Numbered from the stretch's first letter, positions 1-4,687 are shown. The stretch: DNA of 7,146 bases from Bacillus salipaludis (GCF_004358205.1 NZ_SMYO01000052.1:1-7146), one strand, 5' to 3'. The notes: a model not told the origin generated them from the letters alone. A program made the numbers and translations.

Positions 1-139
1 CTGAATCTAAGAAAAGAGATTAGCTACAGTCTGTAAACGATAACTAGGAGGAGCCGTGTGCATTAATAGTGCAAGCACGGTTCTGTGAGGGGGAGGAGTA
101 CAATCTACCGGAAGGTAGAAAGGCTCCCTTCTACTCGAC
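1..139 (+). mobile_element. 3' end of a bacterial group II intron (domains V and VI), truncated by the window start
   Basis: Domain V is seen at 51-83: an 8-bp lower stem (GAGCCGTG with CACGGTTC, one G-U pair), a two-base AG bulge near 73-74 and a short upper stem (TGCA with TGCA), including the catalytic AGC near its 5' base. Domain VI follows at about 91-128: outer stem GGGAG/CTCCC, inner stem TCTACC/GGTAGA capped by a GGAA tetraloop, and unpaired A residues at 119-121 where the branch point would lie. The tail CTACTCGAC fits the usual intron end in AY, so the junction is placed at 139, give or take a base. The reverse-transcriptase gene and the rest of the intron lie to the left of the window. 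The similarity of the tail to class C introns is from memory. Confidence 0.85.
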
Positions 140-142
140 TAG

Positions 143-295
143 TTGAAGAAGAAGTGCGAAAAATTAAAACTATTAGCACCAAAAAAAGACATAGTTTTCA
201 TAGTTGTACCTATATTATTTTTATTACTAAGTTATCGGTCTTTTTTTATTTACAATAACTTTACAATAAACTACTTGAATCAAGAAAATAAGTGA
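143..295 (+). CDS. possible truncated membrane-protein fragment beside the intron
   Basis: An open frame of 50 codons starts just after the intron 3' boundary, at TTG with no ribosome binding site, and ends in TGA. It has a basic N-terminal stretch (KKK, KLK), then a hydrophobic run of about 17 residues (VFIVVPILFLLLS-type) that could span the membrane, and a polar tail. It could be the 3' remainder of a gene cut by the intron, or chance coding in AT-rich DNA, which often gives hydrophobic runs. No family is recognised. No start codon with a Shine-Dalgarno site can be found, so it is probably not expressed as it stands. Confidence 0.15.
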   Translation: MKKKCEKLKLLAPKKDIVFIVVPILFLLLSYRSFFIYNNFTINYLNQENK

Positions 296-303
296 TTTAT
301 TAT
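275..303 (+). promoter_or_regulatory. candidate sigma-A promoter of the ars operon
   Basis: A -35-like TTGAAT (275-280) is followed after 17 bases by TATTAT (298-303). Transcription would start near 310 and give a leader of about 70 nt before arsR. It is the best-spaced promoter between the intron and arsR. Confidence 0.5.
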
Positions 304-321
304 ATAAGCGATTAATTATAT
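302..321 (+). promoter_or_regulatory. candidate ArsR operator
   Basis: An inverted repeat, ATATAA (302-307) and TTATAT (316-321) with an 8-base spacer, overlaps the -10 region and expected start point of the ars promoter. ArsR/SmtB proteins typically bind AT-rich imperfect palindromes at such places. The DNA is AT-rich, so chance is possible. Confidence 0.35.
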
Positions 322-377
322 GTTAACTGAATTTGCAAGTTGTTATTTGTTTATATGTAAAAAGAGGGGGTGCAATA

Positions 378-725
378 ATGTTAAAATCCACAATCGAAAT
401 TGAACAAGCTGCTAATGTTTTTAAACTATTAGGCGATAAAACGCGATTAACCATTGTCGGAATTTTAAAACAACGTGAATGTTGTGTTTGTGAATTTCTT
501 GAAATCTTTAATACGAGCCAGCCATCCATCAGCCAACACCTTCGTAAATTAAAAGATGCAGGACTCCTTAAAGAAGAACGAAGAGGTCAATGGGTTTATT
601 ATTCTTTGAATCACCAAAGTGAGTTTTATGACCTTATAGATGAAATTTTAAAGCATGTGCCTAGTCAAGCTGAGAAAATCAAACAAATTGAAAAAAGCAA
701 TCCTGCGCTTAGCTGTGGTTGTTAA
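378..725 (+). CDS. arsR: ArsR/SmtB-family arsenite-responsive repressor
   Basis: A 115-residue winged-helix repressor that leaves its operator when it binds As(III) or Sb(III), switching on the operon it heads. The metalloid box is visible as ECCVCEF, with C35, C36 and C38 in the helix where the classical ArsR has CVC. The recognition helix region reads SQPSISQHLRKLKDAGLL (about residues 47-64), followed by a wing with RRGQWVYYSL. The C-terminus ends in SCGC, giving two more cysteines (C113, C115) that could be extra ligands. The ATG at 378 was chosen because AGAGGGGG (about 362-369) stands at good distance; an in-frame TTG at 333 has no such site and lies within the leader. It is the first gene of the operon and starts 239 bases after the intron end. 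The family call is secure; the exact inducer is inferred. Confidence 0.93.
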   Translation: MLKSTIEIEQAANVFKLLGDKTRLTIVGILKQRECCVCEFLEIFNTSQPSISQHLRKLKDAGLLKEERRGQWVYYSLNHQSEFYDLIDEILKHVPSQAEKIKQIEKSNPALSCGC

Positions 726-756
726 GTAATTGAATCATCAAGGGGATCAGAACAGA

Positions 757-1398
757 ATGAAAAAAAAGTTAATCAGCGAATTTTTAGGAACCTATTTTTT
801 GGTTTTTGCTGGAACGGGCGCCGTTGTAATCGATGACATTACCAAGAGTTTAACCCATGTAGGTGTAGCCCTTACATTCGGACTTGTCGTAATGGCATTA
901 ATTTTTGCGTTTGGTCACCTGTCAGGGGCACACTTTAATCCAGCGGTTACGATTGGATTTTTAATTCATGGGGATATAAATAAAAGGGAAGCAATTAATT
1001 ATATTATCGTTCAAATCATTGCAGGGATTGCTGCGAGCGCTACGCTGTTAGGTTTATTTGGTAATGTCGCATCACTCGGCACCACTTTACCAAGGGGTTC
1101 ATGGGGACAGTCATTTATATTGGAATTTATCCTTACATTTTTCTTGATGATGGTTATTTTCGGTTCTGCCGTTCACGGGAAAGCGGTCAAATCATTCGCT
1201 GGGATTGCTATTGGCGCAACAGTCGGGTTAGAAGCCATGTTTGCGGGTCCGATTTGCGGTGCATCTATGAACCCTGCAAGATCGATTGGTCCTGCAATTG
1301 TATCAGGGGCAACTCAACATTTATGGGTATATATTGTCGCAACGATTTTAGGAGCAAGTATCGCGGCATTCATTTATAAACAACTACACGAACAATAA
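757..1398 (+). CDS. MIP-family aquaporin/aquaglyceroporin, probable arsenite channel
   Basis: A 213-residue channel protein of the major intrinsic protein family, with six predicted membrane segments and both half-helix motifs: HFNPAVT (NPA at 61-63) and SMNPARS (NPA at 172-174). Aligned by eye to E. coli AqpZ, the selectivity-filter positions are F41, A160, A169 and R175. The filter histidine typical of pure water channels is thus replaced by alanine, which should give a wider pore able to pass small uncharged solutes such as As(OH)3. Channels placed inside ars operons (AqpS of Sinorhizobium is the known case) let arsenite made by ArsC flow out down its gradient in place of ArsB or Acr3. The ATG at 757 follows AAGGGGATC at 740-748; the in-frame TTG at 730 lacks a site. 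The arsC ribosome binding site overlaps its stop codon, so translation is closely linked. The arsenite role rests on context and filter residues. Confidence 0.88.
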   Translation: MKKKLISEFLGTYFLVFAGTGAVVIDDITKSLTHVGVALTFGLVVMALIFAFGHLSGAHFNPAVTIGFLIHGDINKREAINYIIVQIIAGIAASATLLGLFGNVASLGTTLPRGSWGQSFILEFILTFFLMMVIFGSAVHGKAVKSFAGIAIGATVGLEAMFAGPICGASMNPARSIGPAIVSGATQHLWVYIVATILGASIAAFIYKQLHEQ

Positions 1399-1411
1399 AG
1401 GAGAATCCATC

Positions 1412-1831
1412 ATGAATAAAAAAACAATCTATTTTCTTTGTACAGGCAACTCATGCAGAAGCCAAATGGCAGAAGGATGGGCAAAAAAGCATTTAGGTGA
1501 TGAATGGGATATAAGAAGTGCTGGTCTAGAAGCACACGGATTGAACCCAAATGCCGTAAAAGCAATGAAAGAAGCAGGAATTGATATTTCTAGTCAAACC
1601 TTTGATGTGATCGACCCTGAAATTCTAAACAATGCGGATTTAGTGGTTACATTATGTGGGCATGCAGCAGATCACTGTCCAGTATCCCCTCCTCATGTAA
1701 AAAAAGTTCACTGGGGATTTGATGACCCTGCAAAAGCAGAAGGTACCGAAGAAGAAAAATGGGCATTCTTCCAGCGTGTCCGTGATGAAATTGGAGATCG
1801 TATTAAACATTTCACTGAAACTGGAGAATAA
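1412..1831 (+). CDS. arsC: thioredoxin-coupled arsenate reductase
   Basis: Reduces arsenate to arsenite in the cytosol, using thioredoxin to recycle the enzyme. The 139-residue protein has the low-molecular-weight phosphatase fold: the P-loop is CTGNSCR, with catalytic C10 and R16. The two other redox cysteines of the Staphylococcus/Bacillus class are C82 and C89 (LCGHAADHC), and the conserved aspartate lies in GFDDPA (about 103-107). All catalytic residues are present and the length is typical. AAAGGAGA (1397-1404) overlaps the stop of the channel gene and precedes the ATG. It makes the arsenite that the channel before it can release. It is not the glutaredoxin-linked E. coli plasmid type, which is a different fold. 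Confidence 0.96.
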   Translation: MNKKTIYFLCTGNSCRSQMAEGWAKKHLGDEWDIRSAGLEAHGLNPNAVKAMKEAGIDISSQTFDVIDPEILNNADLVVTLCGHAADHCPVSPPHVKKVHWGFDDPAKAEGTEEEKWAFFQRVRDEIGDRIKHFTETGE

Positions 1832-1878
1832 TATTCATCATCAGCAAGGAAATTTGTTAACAACAGGAGGAAATGAAC

Positions 1879-2157
1879 ATGAGAATCACCGACGAAGCTC
1901 GTGATAAATTTAAAAAAATGTTCGAAGAACAGAACGCCAATAACATTCGAATCTTTTTTGACGGCTTTGGCTGAGGACAGCCAAGGATTGGACTGGCTCT
2001 GGCTGAGCCAGAAGTAGACGATATTATCGTCACGATAAATGATATAAAGGTAGCAATCGAACCGATTATTGAACCAAACACGGAAGACCTTATTCTTGAC
2101 CGTAGAGGAAATGGACAAGGTATCTCGATGATAGGCAATACAGGAAGATGCTGCTAG
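1879..2157 (+). CDS. HesB/IscA-like selenoprotein (TGA at codon 32 read as selenocysteine)
   Basis: Reading through one in-frame TGA (1972-1974) gives a 92-residue protein that ends at TAG. Before the TGA it has RIFFDGFG and after it GQPRIGLALAEPEVDD, the HesB/IscA pattern in which a conserved cysteine follows the GFG turn. The TGA stands exactly at that cysteine. The frame then stays open for 60 codons with family-like sequence and ends in a vicinal pair, C91-C92, where IscA proteins have their last ligand cysteines. A family of HesB-like selenoproteins with U at this position is known (the TIGR01911-type group). A strong AGGAGG (1865-1870) precedes the ATG at 8 bases; an in-frame ATG at 1873 is too close to it. 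It is the last gene of the ars operon, 47 bases after arsC. Its function is unknown: possibly Fe-S or metalloid binding, or selenol redox chemistry. The alternative is a nonsense-mutated pseudogene, made less likely by the exact position and the hairpin downstream. Whether this organism has selA, selB, selC and selD cannot be seen here. Confidence 0.78.
1972..2011 (+). promoter_or_regulatory. candidate bacterial SECIS element with its UGA codon
   Basis: After the TGA (1972-1974) a perfect 7-bp hairpin forms: CTGGCTC (1993-1999) with GAGCCAG (2005-2011) around the loop TGGCT. The loop starts 25 bases after the TGA and has G at its second and third positions. Bacterial SECIS elements lie within the coding region just after the UGA, with the apical loop roughly 16-37 nt away and a G among the first loop bases, so the geometry fits. 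A competing fold, CAG-CCAA with TTGG-A-CTG around GGA (1978-1994), lies closer to the TGA and seems less suitable. SelB binding is not testable here. Confidence 0.6.
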
Positions 2158-2193
2158 AAAAACCTTGATATTAGGTTGCTTTATAATGATTGT

Positions 2194-2225
2194 AAAAAGG
2201 GTCTAATTATCTGAGACCCTTTTTT
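2194..2225 (+). terminator. strong, probably bidirectional terminator between the ars operon and arsI
   Basis: A perfect 11-bp stem (AAAAAGGGTCT with AGACCCTTTTT) has a 9-base loop and is flanked by an A-run on the left and a T-run on the right. It can stop the ars operon on the plus strand and arsI on the minus strand, which converge here. Confidence 0.92.
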
Positions 2226-2240
2226 ATAGATACTAACTAT

Positions 2241-2726
2241 TTAAGAACAACAGCTGTTAATATTTGCGTTTTGGGTTGTCGTGGAACAGCACTCGACCTC
2301 TTTTGTTTTAGGCTTCTCTGGGACACAACAAGAAGAAGCATTTTCACTGCTAGCAGCAACATCTGCTTTTGTATAGAAGAACTCCCACTCATTACCATCA
2401 GGGTCATGAATCCAGAATTTATCTTGGAGAGCGTAACAACATGTTGTGTTTATTTCGTCATATTGAGAGAGAATACCGTTCTCTTCAAGTCGATTCTTGT
2501 GTGTAATAACTTCGTCTGTACTTTCAACTTGAAAACCAAAATGTCCAACTTGATTTCCTTTTACTTCGTCTCGAAGATTAAGTGTAAAGTTTAATCCTGG
2601 TGTTTCAAGAAGGAACTTTGCATAATCAGGCTTTACTTTAACTGGTTCAGCTCCAAATAATTTGCTATAAAACTCAATGGATTTTTCTAGATTTGTTACG
2701 TTGAGACCAACATGAGCGTATTTCAT
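2241..2726 (-). CDS. arsI: ArsI, Fe(II)-dependent C-As lyase for trivalent organoarsenicals
   Basis: A type I extradiol-dioxygenase/glyoxalase-fold enzyme that splits the carbon-arsenic bond of methylarsenite and trivalent aromatic arsenicals with O2, releasing arsenite. The three Fe(II) ligands of the family are present at H5, H62 and E115, and the substrate-binding pair is C96-C97 in NTTCCYAL; these numbers match those I recall for the characterised Bacillus MD1 enzyme. After the catalytic core (to about 120) comes a polar tail with three more vicinal pairs, C133-C134, C146-C147 and C159-C160, for 161 residues in all. AGGGGGA precedes the ATG. The gene lies downstream of marR on the same strand, behind its own candidate operator, and converges on the ars operon. 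Its product, arsenite, can leave through the channel encoded there. The identification is strong; the role of the tail is inferred. Confidence 0.95.
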   Translation of the reverse strand: MKYAHVGLNVTNLEKSIEFYSKLFGAEPVKVKPDYAKFLLETPGLNFTLNLRDEVKGNQVGHFGFQVESTDEVITHKNRLEENGILSQYDEINTTCCYALQDKFWIHDPDGNEWEFFYTKADVAASSENASSCCVPEKPKTKEVECCSTTTQNANINSCCS

Positions 2727-2793
2727 TTCAGTTTCCCCCTAATATCAATTTATTTTGATTTATAAAACGCAAAATTTGATGAAATAGCTGGGA

Positions 2794-2816
2794 CTACATG
2801 ATAGTTCACCTCCTTT
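2794..2816 (-). promoter_or_regulatory. perfect Shine-Dalgarno followed by ATG-TAG in the arsI leader
   Basis: On the minus strand AAAGGAGGTGA (2816-2806) is followed by ACTATC, ATG (2799-2797) and at once TAG (2796-2794). It lies between the candidate MarR operator and arsI, about 70 bases before the arsI start. It could be a start-stop element that loads ribosomes on the leader, or the relic of a deleted gene start. A GTG reading from within the SD would give only 19 codons and is less likely. Confidence 0.4.
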
Positions 2817-2824
2817 GAAATTAT

Positions 2825-2837
2825 TTGCAATTTGCAA
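2825..2837 (-). promoter_or_regulatory. candidate MarR operator upstream of arsI
   Basis: TTGCAA-T-TTGCAA as read on the plus strand: two palindromic hexamers around one base, so it reads as both direct and inverted repeat. The same 13 bases, preceded by ATTAT or TTAT, occur in the marR promoter (3359-3371). A clear -10/-35 pair for arsI is not visible here; a weak TTAAAA-18-AAATAA on the minus strand would put the operator in its spacer. Confidence 0.6.
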
Positions 2838-2841
2838 GTAT

Positions 2842-2880
2842 TGGTTTTAATAAAATGAGCAAGAGTTTATTCCTGCTCAT
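2842..2880 (-). terminator. terminator of marR, overlapping its stop codon
   Basis: On the minus strand ATGAGCA (2880-2874) pairs with TGCTCAT (2861-2855) around a 12-base loop, followed by TTTTATT. The stem overlaps the marR TGA stop (2879-2877). It would separate marR from arsI and implies that arsI is transcribed mainly from the region just after it. Confidence 0.6.
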
Positions 2881-3323
2881 AATAATGGTTTGCAACAAAC
2901 GGATGATTTTGACATTGCATCGTTTAAAAGTTTTACTGATTTAATAACCATATCTCGTTCAAACTCACTCATATTTGAAAACACTTCGTTAAGATATTGG
3001 TTCATTTCTGCATCGATTTTAGCAGCAACATACTTTCCTTGGGTAGTTAAGCTTAGTTGTGAAACCCGTCTATCTTCAGGAAGAGGAGATTTCAATACCA
3101 GTTCCATCTTTACTAATGTTTGTATTTGCCTACTAAAGGTGGTTATATCCATCCCAAGAGAATCAGCAACCTGTTGAATCGATGGTTTATTTTTACGAAG
3201 TAGTTCATATAGGATATGGCTTTGAACTAGAGATATTTCAGTTCCTCCAACTTGACAGCAATTTTTATTCAAAAGCCCGAATCGCCTTGTCATAACTTGA
3301 AATAATTCTCTAAGGTCTTCCAT
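2877..3323 (-). CDS. MarR-family regulator with two vicinal cysteine pairs, likely controlling arsI and arsN
   Basis: A 148-residue winged-helix repressor of the MarR type. The DNA-binding part runs from SIQQVADSLGMDITTFSRQI (about residues 48-67) through the wing with EDRRVSQLSLT, flanked by the dimer helices at both ends. Two vicinal cysteine pairs stand out: C22-C23 in the first helix region (NKNCCQVGG) and C143-C144 near the C-terminus (SVCCKPLL). MarR dimer interfaces bring N- and C-terminal helices together, so the pairs might form one trivalent-arsenic site. That is inference; no characterised relative is recalled with certainty. The start at 3323 was chosen for AGAGGTG at good distance; an upstream in-frame start at 3371 lies inside the promoter/operator. 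It is divergent from arsN and upstream of arsI, and a palindrome in its own promoter suggests autorepression. The family is certain; the ligand is not. Confidence 0.9.
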   Translation of the reverse strand: MEDLRELFQVMTRRFGLLNKNCCQVGGTEISLVQSHILYELLRKNKPSIQQVADSLGMDITTFSRQIQTLVKMELVLKSPLPEDRRVSQLSLTTQGKYVAAKIDAEMNQYLNEVFSNMSEFERDMVIKSVKLLNDAMSKSSVCCKPLL

Positions 3324-3342
3324 AATTTTCACCTCTGATTTA

Positions 3343-3371
3343 TTTATATTATAATTATTTGCAATTTGCAA
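3343..3371 (-). promoter_or_regulatory. marR promoter with embedded MarR operator
   Basis: On the minus strand -35 TTGCAA (3371-3366), a 17-base spacer and -10 TATAAA (3348-3343) form a good promoter. The palindrome TTGCAA-N-TTGCAA (3359-3371) covers the -35 and the start of the spacer, so bound protein would block RNA polymerase. The same palindrome is found before arsI. Confidence 0.6.
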
Positions 3372-3380
3372 CCTTTATTC

Positions 3381-3408
3381 TTTAAAAATGGAAAAGTTTT
3401 TATATAAT
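3381..3408 (+). promoter_or_regulatory. arsN promoter, divergent from marR
   Basis: TTTAAA (3381-3386), 16 bases, then a perfect TATAAT (3403-3408), 32 bases before the arsN ATG. The MarR palindrome ends 9 bases upstream of this -35, so the same protein could affect both directions. Confidence 0.5.
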
Positions 3409-3440
3409 GGTTATAAGGCGAATAAAACCAGGGGGTAAAT

Positions 3441-3953
3441 ATGAAAACAGAATTAAAAACAAGACTGGCTTCTGTTAACGACTTAGCATCAATTTTATAC
3501 ATCTATAACCAAGGGATTGAAGATAAGATTGCAACATTGGAAGAAGATAAAAAAGATATTGAATATATGAATGAATGGTTCAAGAATCATAATGACCGTT
3601 TCGCTGTAATTGTTGTTGAAAAAAATAATGAAATAATTGGATGGGCATCATTAAATCCCTATTCGAATCGATGTGCCTATGCAGGAGTAGCCGATTTATC
3701 GATATATATCAAACGGGAATATCGAGGAAAAGGGATTGGCTCGTTGTTACTCAAGAAAATTGAACAGACTGCAATAAAAAATAACTTTAATAAGATTGTT
3801 TTATTTACATTTCCTTTTAATCAACTTGGGCAAGGGCTATATAGGAAGAATGGGTTCAGAGAAGTTGGAGTATTTAAGAATCAGGGAAAATTAAATGGTC
3901 GCCTTGTAGATGTAATGATAATGGAAAAGGTTTTTGAAATGTCCTCAATATAA
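3441..3953 (+). CDS. arsN1: GNAT N-acetyltransferase of the ArsN1 type (arsinothricin resistance)
   Basis: A 170-residue Gcn5-related acetyltransferase. The acetyl-CoA loop is RGKGIG (95-100), preceded by the beta-bulge strand YAGVADLSIYI. Hallmarks I recall for ArsN1 and PAT/Bar-like enzymes are present: IYNQGIEDKIATLE (21-34), IIGWASLNPY (65-74), and the end region GFREVGVF, GKLNGRLVDVMIMEK (138-163). ArsN1 acetylates the amino group of arsinothricin, the arsenical mimic of glutamate, and related enzymes act on phosphinothricin. GGGGG (3431-3435) stands 5 bases before the ATG. Its place opposite an Arsenic-module MarR and next to arsI supports an organoarsenical substrate. The family is secure; whether arsinothricin or phosphinothricin is the true substrate cannot be told from sequence. 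Confidence 0.85.
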   Translation: MKTELKTRLASVNDLASILYIYNQGIEDKIATLEEDKKDIEYMNEWFKNHNDRFAVIVVEKNNEIIGWASLNPYSNRCAYAGVADLSIYIKREYRGKGIGSLLLKKIEQTAIKNNFNKIVLFTFPFNQLGQGLYRKNGFREVGVFKNQGKLNGRLVDVMIMEKVFEMSSI

Positions 3954-4123
3954 TAAGTAATTTCTTAAAAACTGTTTCATTTAAAATAAGGATGTTGTTA
4001 ATCTACCTTGAAAGTAGTTTAACCGACGATTTACACCTAAATATATGAATGAAATTAAATCAGCTATTACAGTAAATTAATAAACTAGTGATTGTTGAGC
4101 AGTCATCTTTTCGTATCCCTAAC
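3954..4123 (+). other. intergenic stretch after arsN, nothing recognised
   Basis: AT-rich DNA between arsN and repeat copy A. No open frame with a ribosome binding site, no convincing promoter and no terminator were found; a 4-bp CTAC/GTAG hairpin near 4000-4017 is too weak to count. Confidence 0.6.
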
Positions 4124-4222
4124 GAGATTGTGAAAAATTACACTTAAACTAACGGGTGCTAGAGTTAAACAAGGTGTTGCGGCGGCAGCATCTTTTTGCT
4201 TGTTCCACTAAAGGGGCAGGTA
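4124..4222 (+). repeat. intergenic repeat, copy A
   Basis: Contains GATTGTGAAAAATTACAC, then ACTTAAACTAACGGGTGCT, a GC-rich hairpin and CACTAAAGGGGCAGGT. The left half matches copy C (6929-7009) nearly base for base around TTAAAC-AA-GGGTGCT-AGTT-AACA. The AACGGGTGC and GGGGCAGGT edges match copy B (4581-4670). The hairpin is enclosed by AACAAG (4168-4173) and CTTGTT (4199-4204). It appears to be a dispersed, structured repeat; no name is recalled. Confidence 0.7.
4172..4197 (+). terminator. terminator-like hairpin in repeat A
   Basis: AGGTGTTGC pairs with GCAGCATCT (9 bp, two G-U) around the loop GGCG and is followed by TTTT. The same 9-bp stem and 4-base loop design recurs in copy C with changed bases, so pairing is kept while sequence differs. 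It may end transcripts from arsN. Confidence 0.55.
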
Positions 4223-4242
4223 AATAATATACCTTCCAATTG

Positions 4243-4271
4243 TTTAATTGTGTACCTGCTCATGTTATAAT
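4243..4271 (+). promoter_or_regulatory. candidate promoter of the zinc-ribbon gene
   Basis: TATAAT (4266-4271) with an extended -10 TGT just before it, and TTTAAT (4243-4248) 17 bases upstream. The leader would be about 85 nt. An inverted repeat GCAGGTA/TACCTGC (4216-4222, 4253-4259) spans the promoter from the repeat edge. Confidence 0.5.
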
Positions 4272-4363
4272 GAGGAACTTAGGATAATTAAGACTTTTAC
4301 TCATAGTTGAACGGATGCCAAAAAAAGCCTCCGACTAGCGATAGAAAATGGGGATGTAAGAGA

Positions 4364-4573
4364 ATGAATAAACGATGGACGATTGGGAAAATTAAAGAAT
4401 TTGTTGAGAACAATTCGGAAAGTAAGTTGCTAACGACGGAATACCACGGTTTTTCTCAAAAGTTACTGTTTAAATGTGCATGTGGTAGCAACTTTGAAAA
4501 AACATTTACGAAATTTAAAAATAATAACCAACGTAAATGTGACGTGTGCCAACCGCCAAAAGCGTCACGCTAA
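4364..4573 (+). CDS. small zinc-ribbon protein (DUF723-like)
   Basis: A 69-residue basic protein with an N-terminal helical part (WTIGKIKEFVENNSESKLL, about residues 5-23), then a ribbon with two cysteine knuckles: CACG (C38, C40) and CDVC (C58, C61), likely binding one zinc. The spacing and the phrases KLLTTEYHGF and FKCACGSNFEKTFTKFKNNN resemble a domain I recall from proteins of many Bacilli and their phages (DUF723-like), some fused to nucleases; here it stands alone. Its function is unknown; nucleic-acid binding is a guess from the fold. The ATG at 4364 is preceded only by a weak GGGGAT at about 9 bases; an earlier in-frame TTG at 4307 has no site. It is flanked by repeats A and B, and the hairpin of B is its terminator. 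Confidence 0.65.
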   Translation: MNKRWTIGKIKEFVENNSESKLLTTEYHGFSQKLLFKCACGSNFEKTFTKFKNNNQRKCDVCQPPKASR

Positions 4574-4580
4574 ACGTATA

Positions 4581-4670
4581 TAACGGGTGCGTTGATCCAA
4601 TTAGGATTAACGCACTTTTTATTGAACTTCTTATCGAACAAACGGGGCAGGTTAGCCAAGAAGTTATGTT
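4581..4670 (+). repeat. intergenic repeat, copy B (diverged)
   Basis: Begins 7 bases after the zinc-ribbon stop with TAACGGGTGC, holds a long hairpin, and has AAACGGGGCAGGTTAGC on the right, matching the edges of copy A. The central hairpin is different in sequence. A second inverted repeat, AACTTCTT (4625-4632) with AAGAAGTT (4658-4665), encloses the right edge. Confidence 0.55.
4587..4620 (+). terminator. terminator of the zinc-ribbon gene, formed by repeat B
   Basis: GTGCGTTGATCC (4587-4598) pairs with GGATTAACGCAC (4604-4615) over 12 bp with one G-U and a 5-base loop, followed by TTTTT. It starts 14 bases after the stop codon and is a classical intrinsic terminator. Confidence 0.9.
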
Positions 4671-4687
4671 TTAATAAATAAATACTT

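Noticed and set aside
181..247. Inverted repeat AAAAAAAGAC / GTCTTTTTTT as a terminator
   Set aside because: The 48-base loop is far too long and most of the pairing is A-T runs; probably chance.
333..338. Single TTGCAA before arsR as a MarR site
   Set aside because: Only one hexamer, without its partner one base away; the paired form at the other two sites is much more specific.
333..377. TTG start giving a 15-residue extension of ArsR
   Set aside because: No Shine-Dalgarno site before it; the ATG at 378 has AGAGGGGG at good distance and gives the usual family length.
1978..1994. Alternative hairpin around GGA close to the TGA as the SECIS
   Set aside because: Its loop begins only about 10 bases after the TGA and the stem has a bulge; the 1993-2011 hairpin is stronger and better placed.
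1708..2138. Open frames of 93 and 136 codons on the minus strand across arsC and the HesB-like gene
   Set aside because: They lie opposite well-supported plus-strand genes, have no ribosome binding sites and no recognisable family; the plus-strand frame with TGA read as Sec explains this stretch better.
2271..2594. 107-codon plus-strand frame opposite arsI
   Set aside because: Shadow of arsI, with no ribosome binding site and no family resemblance.
3324..3371. Longer MarR start at 3371
   Set aside because: It falls on the operator and promoter and lacks a ribosome binding site; the ATG at 3323 has AGAGGTG.
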